Origin: Firmicutes bacterium AM55-24TS
Lineage (GTDB): Bacteria > Bacillota > Clostridia > UBA1381
Length of the DNA: 64,000 nt
Assembly: GCA_003460745.1 (NCBI GenBank)
Contig: QTVU01000002.1
Location: 85,286-149,285 of the forward strand
Direction: 5' to 3'
Below, in pieces: positions 18,864 through 28,352 of this stretch. A program made the position numbers and the translations under genes. The notes beneath the pieces are model-generated. The model was not told where the DNA came from. It worked only from the letters and a program-made list of their open reading frames with translations, and did no database searches. Every line of letters starts with the position of its first letter. Position 1 is the first letter of the stretch.

Positions 18864-19766
18864 TTATAAATCCATTTTTGATGTAACTTCCATGTCGTGA
18901 TGTATCTGTTCAATAAGTTTATCTACACCGTCAAATTTTATAACACCCCTAAGTTTTTTCGCAAAACTCACGCGTATATATTCTCCGTAAATATCCTCGT
19001 CAAAATCAAGGATATGACTTTCCACTGTCAATTTTCTTGCACCGAATGTCAGATTTTTTCCGACATTGACAACGCATTTCAAACGCTTTCCACGCACATA
19101 CGTTATACCTGCGTAAACCCCCTCTTCGGGAAGTGCCATATTCACGTCATAATCAACATTCGCAGTCGGAATACCCATTTTTCTGCCGTTCTGCAAACCT
19201 TTCACAACATTGCCTTCAATGCAATAACGTCTGCCCAAAAAACGTTCCGCTTTTTCCATATCACCGGCTTTTATAATGCTCCTTATGTATGTACTCGAAA
19301 CGATTTTTCCGTCAAGCTTTATAACGTCCGTAACAAACACTTTAAATCCGTATTTCTCGCCAAACCATTTTAAAAGTTTGACGTCACCTTGTGCTTTGTA
19401 GCCGAAACTGTAATCATATCCGACACAAACAGCCTTTATATGAAGATTTTCAACAAGATACTGTACAAATTCTTCGGGAGTTTTTTTCATAAACTCCTTA
19501 TCAAATTTCTCCATATACACAAAATCGGGCTTTTCACGTTCCAAAAGCTCCAACTTTGCCTCATTCGGCGTTATAAGCTCAATCTTATGCCCCACAACGT
19601 CATTTGTGTTTTCTTCAAACAACAGCACACCGCTTTTTAAGCCGTTTTCTTTTGCATATTTAATACCGTTTCTGATAATCGTCATATGAGCGATATGAAG
19701 TCCGTCAAAATTTCCGAGTGCAACAACCGTACCATCGTAATCTGTTTTATCACGGAATATCTTCAT
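18864..19766 (-). CDS. ribF: Bifunctional riboflavin kinase / FAD synthetase RibF
   Basis: About 300 residues. The N-terminal nucleotidyltransferase half has GNFDGLHIAHMTIIRNG (degenerate HxGH) and SSTYIRSIIKAGDM; the C-terminal flavokinase half has GRKMGIPTANVDYD with the PTAN motif, and VNVGKNLTFGARKLTVESHI. It converts riboflavin to FMN and FAD. Upstream in-frame starts exist at 19802 and 19772; the AGGGGGC SD lies 8 nt before the ATG at 19766. The gene follows truB, as in many Firmicutes. The FMN it makes is the ligand of the riboswitch at 52.9 kb. Confidence 0.95.
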   Translation of the reverse strand: MKIFRDKTDYDGTVVALGNFDGLHIAHMTIIRNGIKYAKENGLKSGVLLFEENTNDVVGHKIELITPNEAKLELLEREKPDFVYMEKFDKEFMKKTPEEFVQYLVENLHIKAVCVGYDYSFGYKAQGDVKLLKWFGEKYGFKVFVTDVIKLDGKIVSSTYIRSIIKAGDMEKAERFLGRRYCIEGNVVKGLQNGRKMGIPTANVDYDVNMALPEEGVYAGITYVRGKRLKCVVNVGKNLTFGARKLTVESHILDFDEDIYGEYIRVSFAKKLRGVIKFDGVDKLIEQIHHDMEVTSKMDL

Positions 19767-19779
19767 TTGCATCGCCCCC

Positions 19780-20649
19780 TTAATTCCAGAAAGATTTTTC
19801 AAGTTTTAATTTGCCGTCTGTAATCTTTGATATACACAAAAATTTATTTTTTTCGTCATACACGCGGTAAGATTGTCCCTCTTTACCGCTGTACGTCATC
19901 TGTACACCGTTCGTAACGCTTTTAACTTGCTTTGGGTTAAGTTTAATTTTAGGATATTCCTCAAACATTCTGTCAACGGGAATTATGATTTTTTCAAGCT
20001 CGCCGTTGTTTTTCAATGTTTCGATTTCCTTTAGAGTGTGGCTTTCTTCTATCGTAAACGGTCCTGTTTTTGTACGTCTTAATGTGTTCATATACGCACC
20101 GACGTGCAGTTTCATACCTATATCCTCGCAAAGTGTTCTGATATATGTACCTTTTGAACACGAAACGTCAATAGTCACACGTTCGCCGTTAATTTCAAGT
20201 ATATCAATAGAATTTATCGTCACCTTACGGCTTTTCCTCTCAACTTCGATACCTTTTCTTGCAAGTTCGTAAAGTTTCTTGCCGTTTTGCTTTATCGCAG
20301 AATACATAGGCGGTATCTGCTCGATTTCACCGACAAAGCTCATTATAACTTGTCTGATTTCATCTTCACTGCAAGTTACTTCACACTCCGTAAGCACTTC
20401 ACCGTCTGCGTCCTGCGTATCGGTTGTCATACCCAGAACAAGCTCAGCTCTGTAACACTTGTCCGACAAAGTAAGCATATCCGCAACCTTTGTTGCAGAG
20501 CCGATACAAACAGGCAGCACGCCCGTTGCCTCAGGGTCAAGCGTTCCCGTATGTCCAACCTTTTTTATACCCGTCATCTTACGCATAACATAAACCATAT
20601 CATGCGAAGTACGTCCCAAAGGCTTATCTATTATAATTATACCGTTCAT
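19780..20649 (-). CDS. truB: tRNA pseudouridine(55) synthase TruB
   Basis: 289 residues, forming pseudouridine 55 in the T-loop of tRNAs. The catalytic Asp is in GHTGTLDPEATGVLPV; GRTSHDMVY (motif I) and SCSKGTYIRTLCEDIG are present. The C-terminal PUA-like region (KLNPKQVKSVTNGVQ) completes the fold. It is in the usual position between nrnA and ribF in the nusA-infB block. Confidence 0.96.
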   Translation of the reverse strand: MNGIIIIDKPLGRTSHDMVYVMRKMTGIKKVGHTGTLDPEATGVLPVCIGSATKVADMLTLSDKCYRAELVLGMTTDTQDADGEVLTECEVTCSEDEIRQVIMSFVGEIEQIPPMYSAIKQNGKKLYELARKGIEVERKSRKVTINSIDILEINGERVTIDVSCSKGTYIRTLCEDIGMKLHVGAYMNTLRRTKTGPFTIEESHTLKEIETLKNNGELEKIIIPVDRMFEEYPKIKLNPKQVKSVTNGVQMTYSGKEGQSYRVYDEKNKFLCISKITDGKLKLEKSFWN

Positions 20650-20660
20650 TATAATCTCCG

Positions 20661-21620
20661 TTAAATTATTTTATCCAAAGCTCTTTTGCAAGCGTCGATA
20701 ACAGCCCTTTCGGCTTTGTCGGTTGAATCGAAATCCAAAGTCGCACCTGCCGCCTTAATATGACCGCCGCCGCCGAACTTCATTGCAACTTCCGCAACGT
20801 CGGCTTTACCGTTTGAACGCAAATTAAGTCTGAAACCGTTGTTTGTACGCTTTATGCAAACCGCAATTTCAGTACCCTCAATTCTTCTCGGAATATCAAC
20901 CAAATTCGGAATATCTTCCTTACCCATTCCGTACTTTGCACCGATTTTTTCATCGGTAATTACCGCTTTAATTTTACCGTCTGCATATTCCTTGATATTT
21001 TCGGTAATTTCTGCTTTTAATTTCGCCGCCGCAAGCGACTCACTGTCAAAAAGCAGTCTTGCCACTTCCGCATGGTCAAAATCATATTCCAAAAGGTTTG
21101 CCGCCGTACGCATTGTTTTAGACGTAACGTTACTGTACTTAAAGCAACCCGTATCGGAGCATATTGCCGTATACAAATCCTTGGCAATATCATTATCCAA
21201 TTCAATGCCCATTTTTTCAAACAAAGCATACAAAATTTCACCTGCCGCAGCCGCTTTACCGTCAACATAATTTGCATCTGCAAAATTAGTGTTTGTCAAG
21301 TGATGGTCAATATTTATTGAATTATTTATTTCTTCAAAGAGGGACTTTCTCTCTGCTATACGTCCCAAATCACCGCAGTCAATGCACGCGCAAAGGTCGT
21401 GATTATGTTTCATACCCTCTTGATACAAAACATAATCATCACCTATAAATGCCAATCTCGACTCAATTCTGCCGTTTACATATACGGTCGCCTCTTTACC
21501 CAACTTTCTCATAACCTTTGCAAATGCAAAGCATGAGCCAATTGTATCCGGATCCTCATTCAAATGAGTAAGCACTGCTACGGATTTTGCCTCCATTATC
21601 TTATCAATAACAGCCTGCAT
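20661..21620 (-). CDS. nrnA: DHH/DHHA1 phosphoesterase, NrnA-like oligoribonuclease/pAp phosphatase
   Basis: 319 residues. The DHH domain shows THLNEDPDTIGSC, CIDCGDLGR and NIDHHLTNTNFAD (Mn2+ ligands); DHHA1 ends with FGGGGHIKAAGATLD, the substrate-binding glycine loop. Family members degrade nano-RNAs and 3'-phosphoadenosine 5'-phosphate. The position between rbfA and truB is the classic Firmicutes arrangement. The exact substrate preference between NrnA and GdpP-like activities is not determinable, but there is no PAS or GGDEF part, which favours NrnA. Confidence 0.93.
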   Translation of the reverse strand: MQAVIDKIMEAKSVAVLTHLNEDPDTIGSCFAFAKVMRKLGKEATVYVNGRIESRLAFIGDDYVLYQEGMKHNHDLCACIDCGDLGRIAERKSLFEEINNSINIDHHLTNTNFADANYVDGKAAAAGEILYALFEKMGIELDNDIAKDLYTAICSDTGCFKYSNVTSKTMRTAANLLEYDFDHAEVARLLFDSESLAAAKLKAEITENIKEYADGKIKAVITDEKIGAKYGMGKEDIPNLVDIPRRIEGTEIAVCIKRTNNGFRLNLRSNGKADVAEVAMKFGGGGHIKAAGATLDFDSTDKAERAVIDACKRALDKII

Positions 21621-21632
21621 AACTAATCCCCT

Positions 21633-21971
21633 TTATTTCTTGTTTATATTATTAAGAAGTCTTTCGATATTTGCACCATGCTCGATTGAATCATCAAGTT
21701 CAAACACAAATTCCGGCGTATATCTTAAATCAATTCGTTTACCCAATTCACGTCTTATAAAGCCGGCGGCACTCTTTAAGCCCTGCATAGCTTTTTTCTT
21801 CGTTTCTTCATCACCCATAACGGAAATATATGCCTTTGCATATCTCAAATCGTTTGTCACGTTTACAGTAACAACGCTTGTCATAAGCGGAATACGCGTA
21901 TCTTTTAATTCACGAATTATATTTGCAAGTTCACGCTTAACTTCTTCATTGATTTTATCAATTCTTGCCAT
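21633..21971 (-). CDS. rbfA: Ribosome-binding factor A
   Basis: 112 residues, KH-like fold, needed for late 30S maturation and 16S 5'-end processing. The N-terminus RIDKINEEVKRELANIIRELKD and the MTSVVTVNVTNDLRYAKAYI strand are typical, as is the terminal RYTPEFVFELDDSIEHGANIE. It lies downstream of infB and 12 bp before nrnA. Confidence 0.95.
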   Translation of the reverse strand: MARIDKINEEVKRELANIIRELKDTRIPLMTSVVTVNVTNDLRYAKAYISVMGDEETKKKAMQGLKSAAGFIRRELGKRIDLRYTPEFVFELDDSIEHGANIERLLNNINKK

Positions 21972-22012
21972 ATTTATTCCTCTCTGATGAATGACTGAAT
22001 TTCAGCCAATAA

Positions 22013-24511
22013 CTATCTTTCTATTTCTTCCATAACAAAACATTCGATAGTATCGCCCTCTTTAATATCGTTGAAGTTTTCAACACCGATACCACATTCA
22101 AAGTTTTCCGCAACTTCTTTTGCATCATCTTTAAATCTCTTTAGAGAATTTATAGTACCCTCGTGAACTATGATACCGTTACGAACGATACGAATTTCAG
22201 CATTACGCTGAATTTTGCCTTGTGTTACATAACAACCTGCGATAGTACCCACGTTTGACACCTTAAATGTCTGACGTACTTCCGCATAACCGATAACGAC
22301 TTCCTTAAATTCAGGGTCAAGCATACCCTTCATAGCAGCCTCGATTTCTTCGATTGCCTGATAAATAACTCTGTAAAGTCTTATATCAACTTCATTCTGT
22401 TCAGCCGACGCAAGCGCACCTGCGTCAGGTCTTACGTTAAAGCCGACAATGATAGCATTTGACGCATTTGCAAGCATTACGTCAGATTCGTTAATCGCAC
22501 CTACACCGCCGTGAATTGCTCTTACTCTTACTTCATCGTTAGATAATTTTTCAAGTGACTGTTTAACAGCCTCAACGCTACCCTGTACGTCAGCCTTTAT
22601 GATAACATCAAGTTCTTTCATGTTACCCTCGTCAATCTGGCTGAACAAGTTATCAAGTGATACTTTAACAACTTGATTAAATTTATTTTCTTGAAGTTCC
22701 TGTTTTCTCTGTTCAGCAACGTCACGTGCAAGTTTTTCGTTTTCAACGACCATAAATGTGTCACCGCCCGACGGTGCCTCCGACAATCCAAGAATTTCAA
22801 CCGGTGTTGACGGCGGTGCAGTCTTAACACGTCTGCCCTTATCGTTTACCATCGCACGAACTCTTCCGACAGCCGTTCCTGCAATCACAAAATCACCGAC
22901 TTTAAGTGTACCGTTCTGTACAAGAACAGTCGCAACAGGACCTCTTCCCTTATCGATTTCAGCCTCGATTACAGTACCTTGTGCATCTCTGTTAGGGTTA
23001 GCCTTTAGCTCCTGCATATCTGCAACAAGAAGTACCATTTCCAAAAGTCCGTCAATGTTAATTCTCTTTTTAGCCGAAATTTCAACGCAGACAGTATCTC
23101 CGCCCCATTCTTCAGGTACAAGATCGTACTCGACAAGCATTTGCTTAACTCTTTCAGGGTTAGCACCGTCTTTATCAATCTTATTAATTGCAACAACGAT
23201 TGTAACGCCCGCCGCTTTTGCATGGTTAATAGCCTCGATTGTCTGTGGCATAATACCGTCATCAGCCGCAACAACAAGTATTGCAACGTCAGTTACCTGT
23301 GCACCTCTCGCACGCATTGTTGTAAATGCTTCGTGACCCGGTGTATCAAGGAATGTTATAAGTCTGTCGTTTAGTTTAACGCTGTAAGCACCGATATGCT
23401 GTGTAATACCGCCAGCCTCTGTATCTGTTACGCTTGTATCACGGATTGCGTCAAGAAGTGATGTCTTACCGTGGTCAACGTGACCCATTACAACAACTAC
23501 AGGAGGACGCGGAACAAGATCTTCCGGCTTATCTTCTTCCTCCGTTTCAATCATAAGCATATCTTCTTTTGTAAGAACAACTTCCTGTTTAACTTCAATA
23601 CCGAAATCGTCACCGATAAGCTGTGCTGTTTCAAAGTCGATAGCTTGGTTTTGTGATGCCATAACTCCAAGCATCATAAGTTTTTTAACAACTTCTGCCG
23701 ATGTCTTACCCATCTTAGACGCAAATTCACCAACCGTAATTGTTTCAGGGATTTCAACCTCTGTTATAACCTTAGCCTTTATTTCCTTTTTAGGCTGTTG
23801 GTTCTTTTCCTTTTCACGACGGTTTTTGCCGCCCTTTTTATTCTTAGCTTTACCGCCCTTTTTATCCATCTTGATATTATCAGGAACCATATCTTCAATA
23901 CGTTCACGGGATTCTATTGTATCAAGTTCAACAGTTGATTGACGGGTATCAACATAACGTTTCTTTTCCTCTGTCTTTACAACATACTCTTCTTCCGTAT
24001 TGGTATGGTCGATATTGCTCAAGTCAATTCTTTGACCCGACTGTTTCTTTGCAACTTTCTTATGCTTTTCTTGCTTTTGCTTTTCTTGCTTTTGCTTTTC
24101 TTCTTTCTTTTCAGCCTTTGTTTCAGTCTTAACTTCGGCTTTTACCTCTGCTTTTTCTTCAGTCTTTTTAACTTCTTTAACAGATTTTTCTTCTGCTTTC
24201 TTTTCTTCTTTCTTAGCAGGTTTTTCAGCCTTTTCTTCTGTTTTCTTGGCAGGCTTTTTCGCCGGCTTTTCTTCGTCATTGCCGTCTTCGCTTGCTTTCT
24301 TCAAAGCCGCCTCACGCATTTCACGAATTTCTTCATCTGAAACTTGGTTCATCTCCGTATAAATATCGAAAATCAAACCGATAGTTTCTTCGTCAACCAC
24401 GCTTGCCGAACTCTTTAGTTCTACTCCGAATTCCGCAAGTTTAGCTATTATATCCTTATTTGTAATCTTTAGATTTTTTGAAATCTCACCTAATTTTATC
24501 TTATCTGCCAT
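22013..24511 (-). CDS. infB: Translation initiation factor IF-2
   Basis: 832 residues. The protein has an N-terminal IF2_N subdomain (to about 55), a long Lys/Glu-rich linker (about 75-240) built of repeated [17 protein letters not shown] motifs, a second IF2_N ([16 protein letters not shown]), and the GTPase domain. The latter shows [29 protein letters not shown] and NKIDK. Beta-barrel domains and the C-terminal fMet-tRNA-binding domain follow ([16 protein letters not shown]). It recruits initiator tRNA to the ribosome. The charged linker is low-complexity and produces long spurious reading frames on the other strand. Confidence 0.97.
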   Translation of the reverse strand: MADKIKLGEISKNLKITNKDIIAKLAEFGVELKSSASVVDEETIGLIFDIYTEMNQVSDEEIREMREAALKKASEDGNDEEKPAKKPAKKTEEKAEKPAKKEEKKAEEKSVKEVKKTEEKAEVKAEVKTETKAEKKEEKQKQEKQKQEKHKKVAKKQSGQRIDLSNIDHTNTEEEYVVKTEEKKRYVDTRQSTVELDTIESRERIEDMVPDNIKMDKKGGKAKNKKGGKNRREKEKNQQPKKEIKAKVITEVEIPETITVGEFASKMGKTSAEVVKKLMMLGVMASQNQAIDFETAQLIGDDFGIEVKQEVVLTKEDMLMIETEEEDKPEDLVPRPPVVVVMGHVDHGKTSLLDAIRDTSVTDTEAGGITQHIGAYSVKLNDRLITFLDTPGHEAFTTMRARGAQVTDVAILVVAADDGIMPQTIEAINHAKAAGVTIVVAINKIDKDGANPERVKQMLVEYDLVPEEWGGDTVCVEISAKKRINIDGLLEMVLLVADMQELKANPNRDAQGTVIEAEIDKGRGPVATVLVQNGTLKVGDFVIAGTAVGRVRAMVNDKGRRVKTAPPSTPVEILGLSEAPSGGDTFMVVENEKLARDVAEQRKQELQENKFNQVVKVSLDNLFSQIDEGNMKELDVIIKADVQGSVEAVKQSLEKLSNDEVRVRAIHGGVGAINESDVMLANASNAIIVGFNVRPDAGALASAEQNEVDIRLYRVIYQAIEEIEAAMKGMLDPEFKEVVIGYAEVRQTFKVSNVGTIAGCYVTQGKIQRNAEIRIVRNGIIVHEGTINSLKRFKDDAKEVAENFECGIGVENFNDIKEGDTIECFVMEEIER

Positions 24512-24545
24512 ATTTGCATCACCCTTTCTCCATGTCCCAGAGGGA

Positions 24546-24848
24546 TTAGTCGTTTAATCTATCTAAAATTGCTTTCGCAAAATTGTCGTCATTCACGGAA
24601 ACTACCGCACGGCTGTCTGCTCCTGTAAACTTGCCAAGCTCCGCCTTACTTCCCGCCTCAACAAATTTCGTTTTATAAAATTTGCATGAATCGGTTATTG
24701 ATTTTTTTGTATTATCAGATGCGTCACACGCTACTATAATAAGCTTTGAAACACCGCTTTTAACGGCTTTTGAACATATATCTTCACCTGTCTGCACCTT
24801 ACCGGCTCTTTTTGCCAAGCCGAGCATACCTAAAAATTTGTTGTTCAA
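24546..24848 (-). CDS. ylxQ: L7Ae/L30e-family RNA-binding protein YlxQ
   Basis: 100 residues of the L7Ae/L30e/S12e/Gadd45 fold, recognised from [18 protein letters not shown] and [18 protein letters not shown]. It is predicted to bind kink-turn RNA; the role in bacteria is not settled. It overlaps the end of ylxR by 4 bp (ATGA-type coupling) and precedes infB by 34 bp, the conserved Firmicutes position. Confidence 0.92.
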   Translation of the reverse strand: MNNKFLGMLGLAKRAGKVQTGEDICSKAVKSGVSKLIIVACDASDNTKKSITDSCKFYKTKFVEAGSKAELGKFTGADSRAVVSVNDDNFAKAILDRLND

Positions 24849-25099
24849 ATCAATTCCTCCGCCGCTTTATATAGTTCCTTTGGGACGGCACATTTAAAAT
24901 GACGCTCAATCCCTCTTTTTTTCTCCGCATTTCGAATACAGTCTATATTCTTGCAAATATAAGCACCACGTCCGAACAATTTTTTATCACAGTCGAATTT
25001 AATCTCACCTGTTTTGTTGTCACGAACCAATCTTATAAGTTCATTTTGCGGATACATTTTTCTGCACGCAACGCACATCCTTTGTGGTATGTGCTTCAT
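24845..25099 (-). CDS. ylxR: YlxR family RNA-binding protein (DUF448)
   Basis: 84 residues with the family start RMCVACRKMYPQNELIRLV and the later GRGAYICKNIDCI segment. Homologues are small nucleoid- or RNase P-associated regulators in Firmicutes. It lies 5 bp after nusA and overlaps ylxQ by 4 bp. Confidence 0.92.
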   Translation of the reverse strand: MKHIPQRMCVACRKMYPQNELIRLVRDNKTGEIKFDCDKKLFGRGAYICKNIDCIRNAEKKRGIERHFKCAVPKELYKAAEELI

Positions 25100-25104
25100 A
25101 TATA

Positions 25105-26130
25105 TTAGTCCTCCGCACTGATGTCTATTTTCCAGCCTGTAAGTCTTGCCGCAAGACGTACATTCTGACCTGCTCTTCCTATTGCAAGCGAAAGCTGATA
25201 TTCAGGTACAACAACGTGTGCACTCTTTTCTTCTTCGTTGATTTCAGCTGAAATAACCTTGGCAGGACTTAAACTTGCCGCAATAAATTCTGCAGGGTCT
25301 TCGCTCCACTTAACTATATCAATCTTTTCATTCTTCAATTCTTCGCCGATATTCTGAACTCTTATACCCTTCGGTCCGATACAAGCACCTTGTGCGTCAA
25401 CGTTAGGATCGTTTGAATAAACAGCAATCTTTGTTCTTGAACCGCCCTCACGTGCAATGTTCTTTATCTCAACAATACCCTCGGCAATTTCAGGTACTTC
25501 TGCCTCAAACAACTTTTTAACAAGTCCCGGATGAGTTCTTGAAACGATAATCTGTGTACCCTTTGTTCCGCTTTTCACTTCGCTCACATAGCATTTAAGC
25601 ACTTGACCTACTTCATATGTTTCGCCGATTGGCTGTTCTTTTTCAGGCAGCATTGCTTCGATTTTGCCGATGTCAATAAATACGTTTCCTTTTTCTATTC
25701 TCTCGATTGTTCCCGAAACTATGTCATTTGTCTTTTCGGTGTATTCACTGTAAATTATTCCTCTTTCAGCCTCTCTTATTCTCTGCGTAACAACTTGTTT
25801 TGCAGTCATTGCACTGATTCTGCCGAAATCTTTCGGTGTTACTTCTATATTTACCATATCACCGATTTGATAATTACCGTTGATTGCTCTTGCGTCCTCA
25901 AGTGAAATTTCTTCAAATTCGTCATATACAAGGTCAACAACTTCTTTCTTTGCAAATACCTTTACAGTTCCGCTTTCTCTGTCTATTGAAACCTCAACAT
26001 TTTGTGCAGAATAAAAGTTTTTCTTATATGCCGCAACAAGAGCCGCTTCAAGAGCGTCTATAAGTACCTCTTGACTTATGCCCTTTTCGTTACAGATTTC
26101 CGTAAGAACCTCAAATAATCCCTTTTCCAT
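25105..26130 (-). CDS. nusA: Transcription termination/antitermination factor NusA
   Basis: 341 residues, the short Firmicutes form without the C-terminal acidic repeats of proteobacteria. The order is the N-terminal RNA polymerase-binding domain (to ~125), S1 (~130-200: IVSGTIERIEKGNVFIDIG), then KH1 and KH2 (GACIGPKGIRVQNI; LAIGRAGQNVRLAARLTGWKIDI). It modulates pausing and termination, including at hairpins such as the one in its own operon leader. It follows rimP by 18 bp. Confidence 0.97.
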   Translation of the reverse strand: MEKGLFEVLTEICNEKGISQEVLIDALEAALVAAYKKNFYSAQNVEVSIDRESGTVKVFAKKEVVDLVYDEFEEISLEDARAINGNYQIGDMVNIEVTPKDFGRISAMTAKQVVTQRIREAERGIIYSEYTEKTNDIVSGTIERIEKGNVFIDIGKIEAMLPEKEQPIGETYEVGQVLKCYVSEVKSGTKGTQIIVSRTHPGLVKKLFEAEVPEIAEGIVEIKNIAREGGSRTKIAVYSNDPNVDAQGACIGPKGIRVQNIGEELKNEKIDIVKWSEDPAEFIAASLSPAKVISAEINEEEKSAHVVVPEYQLSLAIGRAGQNVRLAARLTGWKIDISAED

Positions 26131-26148
26131 TTTTATAAATCTTCCTCT

Positions 26149-26607
26149 CTAAAACTTAAATGATAATCTTATATAAACTGCTTGCTTAACAGGTATTTCT
26201 TTCACTTTCCCATCAAGTTCAACAAATGCTGTTTTATCCTTGTAATCCTTTAAAACGCCTGTAAATTCCTTTATACCGTTTTCTGCTTTGTAAAGCTTTA
26301 CATCAACCTCTCTGCCGATATAATAAAGAAATTCACGTTCCTTTGTAAGTTTTCTGTCTGCCCCCGGTGATGAAACTTCAAGCGTATAATTTTCTTCAAT
26401 AAAATCTTCCGCGTCAAGAAGTTCCTCTACTGCCTTTGAAAACAATTCACATTCGTCTATGCCGATTCCGCCTTCTTTGTCAATATAATAGCATAGCGAA
26501 TAAGTGTCGTCGGCTTTTTTGTATGTCACATCAACAATATATACATTTTGTTTCTGTGCAATTTGTTCTCCGAGTTCAAGTGCTCGGATTTCTGTTCCGT
26601 TAGCCAT
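26149..26607 (-). CDS. rimP: Ribosome maturation factor RimP
   Basis: 152 residues, needed for 30S assembly. The conserved GGIGIDECELFSKAVEELLD and YTLEVSSPGADRKLTKEREF motifs are present, followed by the small SH3-like C-terminal domain. It is the first gene of the nusA-infB block; a GGAGG SD lies 6-7 nt upstream, and the transcript has a ~90-nt leader with a strong hairpin. Confidence 0.96.
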   Translation of the reverse strand: MANGTEIRALELGEQIAQKQNVYIVDVTYKKADDTYSLCYYIDKEGGIGIDECELFSKAVEELLDAEDFIEENYTLEVSSPGADRKLTKEREFLYYIGREVDVKLYKAENGIKEFTGVLKDYKDKTAFVELDGKVKEIPVKQAVYIRLSFKF

Positions 26608-26650
26608 TTGTACCTCCGTAACTTCTCAAAAAATCTTTTCATATAAATAT

Positions 26651-26676
26651 GAAAGAGTGGGTAAACCCACTCTTTC
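26651..26676 (-). promoter_or_regulatory. Stable hairpin in the 5' leader of the rimP-nusA operon
   Basis: A perfect 12-bp stem gaaagagtgggt / acccactctttc with a 2-nt apex. It starts ~23 nt after the predicted transcription start and ends ~44 nt before rimP. The following tract AUAUUUAUAUGAAAAGAUUUUUUGAG is only loosely U-rich, so it is either a weak attenuator or a stabilising element; it could also end readthrough from the LCP gene. Confidence 0.6.
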
Positions 26677-26705
26677 TGAATATAGTATATTCCGCTTTAA
26701 AAGAT

Positions 26706-26734
26706 ATTATATCACATAAATCCAACAATTTCAA
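26706..26734 (-). promoter_or_regulatory. Promoter of the rimP-nusA-infB block
   Basis: TTGAAA, 17-nt spacer, TATAAT on the minus strand, with an extended -10 TGA before TATAAT. It sits between the LCP stop and the leader hairpin. Confidence 0.85.
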
Positions 26735-26758
26735 GACTTTTTTGTGATTTTATCTTTA

Positions 26759-28120
26759 TTATTCATCGCTGCCGTCATTGCTTTCACTGCTACTGTATTC
26801 AGAACTCGAAGATTCACCGCTTGATTCTTCGCTTGATTCATATCTTTCACCTGTACTCTCGTGAGAAGAACTTGATGTTCCCGTACTTTCTTCGGTCGTT
26901 TCATGATTTGATGACGAACCGGATGATGAGTTTGATGAACCGGATGATGAGCTTGATGAACTGTTTGAAGTACTTGAGCTTGATGAACCCGAAGTTCCCG
27001 ATGAACTGTATGATGAATTTGAACTTCTGCTTTTTGAGTTTGATGAATTTGATGAATTGGATGAATTTGAAGTGTTTGACGAGCTTGAAGATATACCGCT
27101 TGATGAAGAACTACCGCTCTCTCTTGTAGCATTTTTAGGATTGTCCGTTGTGATATTATCTGCAGGATAACCGAACACATCTTGTACCATCGTTCTGATT
27201 TCGTCCATATTAGGTATCCAAACGTCGCCGTTCGCTGAATCTGAACTATATTCACCAGGCAATGAATACGAATGAATATTCACGCTTGAGAAATCAGCCA
27301 AATATTTTGAATACTTAATAACTTCACTTACTGTAAAGTTTGTCTTAATTTCAGAGCTTATATCCTTGAATATTGAAGGAATTTTCAAAATCAAAGATGC
27401 ATTAACCTTTTGGTCTACAACAGCTTTCAGGAATTTCTGCTGCATTTCAACTCTGTCACTGTCACCGTTTACATAACCTTTAAATACACCGGTTGACGGA
27501 TCGACATTACCGTGTCTGTAACGCATAAGCCATACAGCCTGCTGACCGTTCAGCTGATAGTCTCCCGGCGGAAGATTTATATGCAGACTCTGTACAGGGT
27601 CATCATATACCATACCTACACCGTCGCCGTAAAGATCCGGAATTGTAAATTCAATAGGACCAAGTTCGTCTATAACGTGAGCAACAGCGTCAAAGCTGAA
27701 ATCAACATAGTAATTTATCGGAATACCCGTTATTCTCGTTACCGCCTCACAAGTTGCTGTCGCACCGCCGATTTCTCCGCTTTCATCCACAAATGCGTGT
27801 GCAGCGTTAATTTTTTGATAACGGTTTCCTATATACATTTTTGTATCACGAGGAATTGAGAGCATATTCACCTCTTTTGTTTCGGTATCAAAACTTGCCA
27901 GCATTATTGCGTCTGTTCTCAAGCCGTCAACGTCAACGCCCATAAGTAAAACGTTTATCTTTCCATCTGCCGCCTCAACAGTCGAAGTGTTGTCCACTGC
28001 TTCCTCATTGTTTGAGCCCGAAAAGTCAATTCCCATACAGACAGCTGCCACGGCAATAATCACTGCGAGTGATATTCCAAGCACTTGAAAATATCTTTTT
28101 ACATTAAATTTAACTTTCAC
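26759..28120 (-). CDS. LytR-CpsA-Psr (LCP) family wall-polymer ligase with a long serine-rich tail
   Basis: About 453 residues. A short cytoplasmic N-terminus and one membrane helix (YFQVLGISLAVIIAVAAVCM) precede an LCP domain (about 55-330): NVLLMGVDVDGLRTDAIML, SIPRDTKMYIG, NAAHAFV and WLMRYRHGNVD with the conserved Arg residues. LCP enzymes attach teichoic acids or other undecaprenyl-linked polymers to peptidoglycan, the final step for a polymer started by TagO/WecB. After about residue 335 comes ~115 residues of almost only Ser, Asn, Gly, then Ser/Glu, unlike ordinary LCP proteins. The ATG at 28144 lacks an SD; GGAGG lies 7 nt before the GTG at 28120, so that is the start. Confidence 0.93.
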   Translation of the reverse strand: MKVKFNVKRYFQVLGISLAVIIAVAAVCMGIDFSGSNNEEAVDNTSTVEAADGKINVLLMGVDVDGLRTDAIMLASFDTETKEVNMLSIPRDTKMYIGNRYQKINAAHAFVDESGEIGGATATCEAVTRITGIPINYYVDFSFDAVAHVIDELGPIEFTIPDLYGDGVGMVYDDPVQSLHINLPPGDYQLNGQQAVWLMRYRHGNVDPSTGVFKGYVNGDSDRVEMQQKFLKAVVDQKVNASLILKIPSIFKDISSEIKTNFTVSEVIKYSKYLADFSSVNIHSYSLPGEYSSDSANGDVWIPNMDEIRTMVQDVFGYPADNITTDNPKNATRESGSSSSSGISSSSSNTSNSSNSSNSSNSKSRSSNSSYSSSGTSGSSSSSTSNSSSSSSSGSSNSSSGSSSNHETTEESTGTSSSSHESTGERYESSEESSGESSSSEYSSSESNDGSDE

Positions 28121-28174
28121 TCTGTAACCTCCAAAAATATTCATCTATGTTTCAAAAAAATACAATATATTTTA

Positions 28175-28203
28175 ATTATACCATTCAAACTTACTCTCGT
28201 CAA
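28175..28203 (-). promoter_or_regulatory. Promoter of the LCP gene
   Basis: TTGACG, 17-nt spacer, TATAAT on the minus strand, about 55 bp upstream of the GTG start. Confidence 0.8.
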
Positions 28204-28296
28204 TAGAAAAAACACTTTATGTTTTTAAACTATTTGTAAACTTTACATACATATCCAAAAGTCAAATTGCATTTCAGATAATTTATCAGCACGCAA

Positions 28297-28324
28297 AAAG
28301 GGTGATATTTCCATACCACCCTTT
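28297..28324 (-). terminator. Terminator after the LRR protein gene
   Basis: Stem aaagggtg / caccctt(t) with a 12-nt loop, followed on the minus strand by UUUUUG; 29 nt after the stop. Confidence 0.75.
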
Positions 28325-28352
28325 AATTATTAACCCATATTAAATTTTTATA

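Noticed and set aside
22758-23336. 192-residue frame antisense to infB
   Set aside because: Low-complexity Ser/Thr/Ala composition created by the IF-2 GTPase codons; no start signals.
26731-27255. Long His/Gln-rich reading frame overlapping the end of the LCP gene on the same strand
   Set aside because: It is the +1 frame of the serine-codon repeats in the LCP tail; no SD and no family resemblance.
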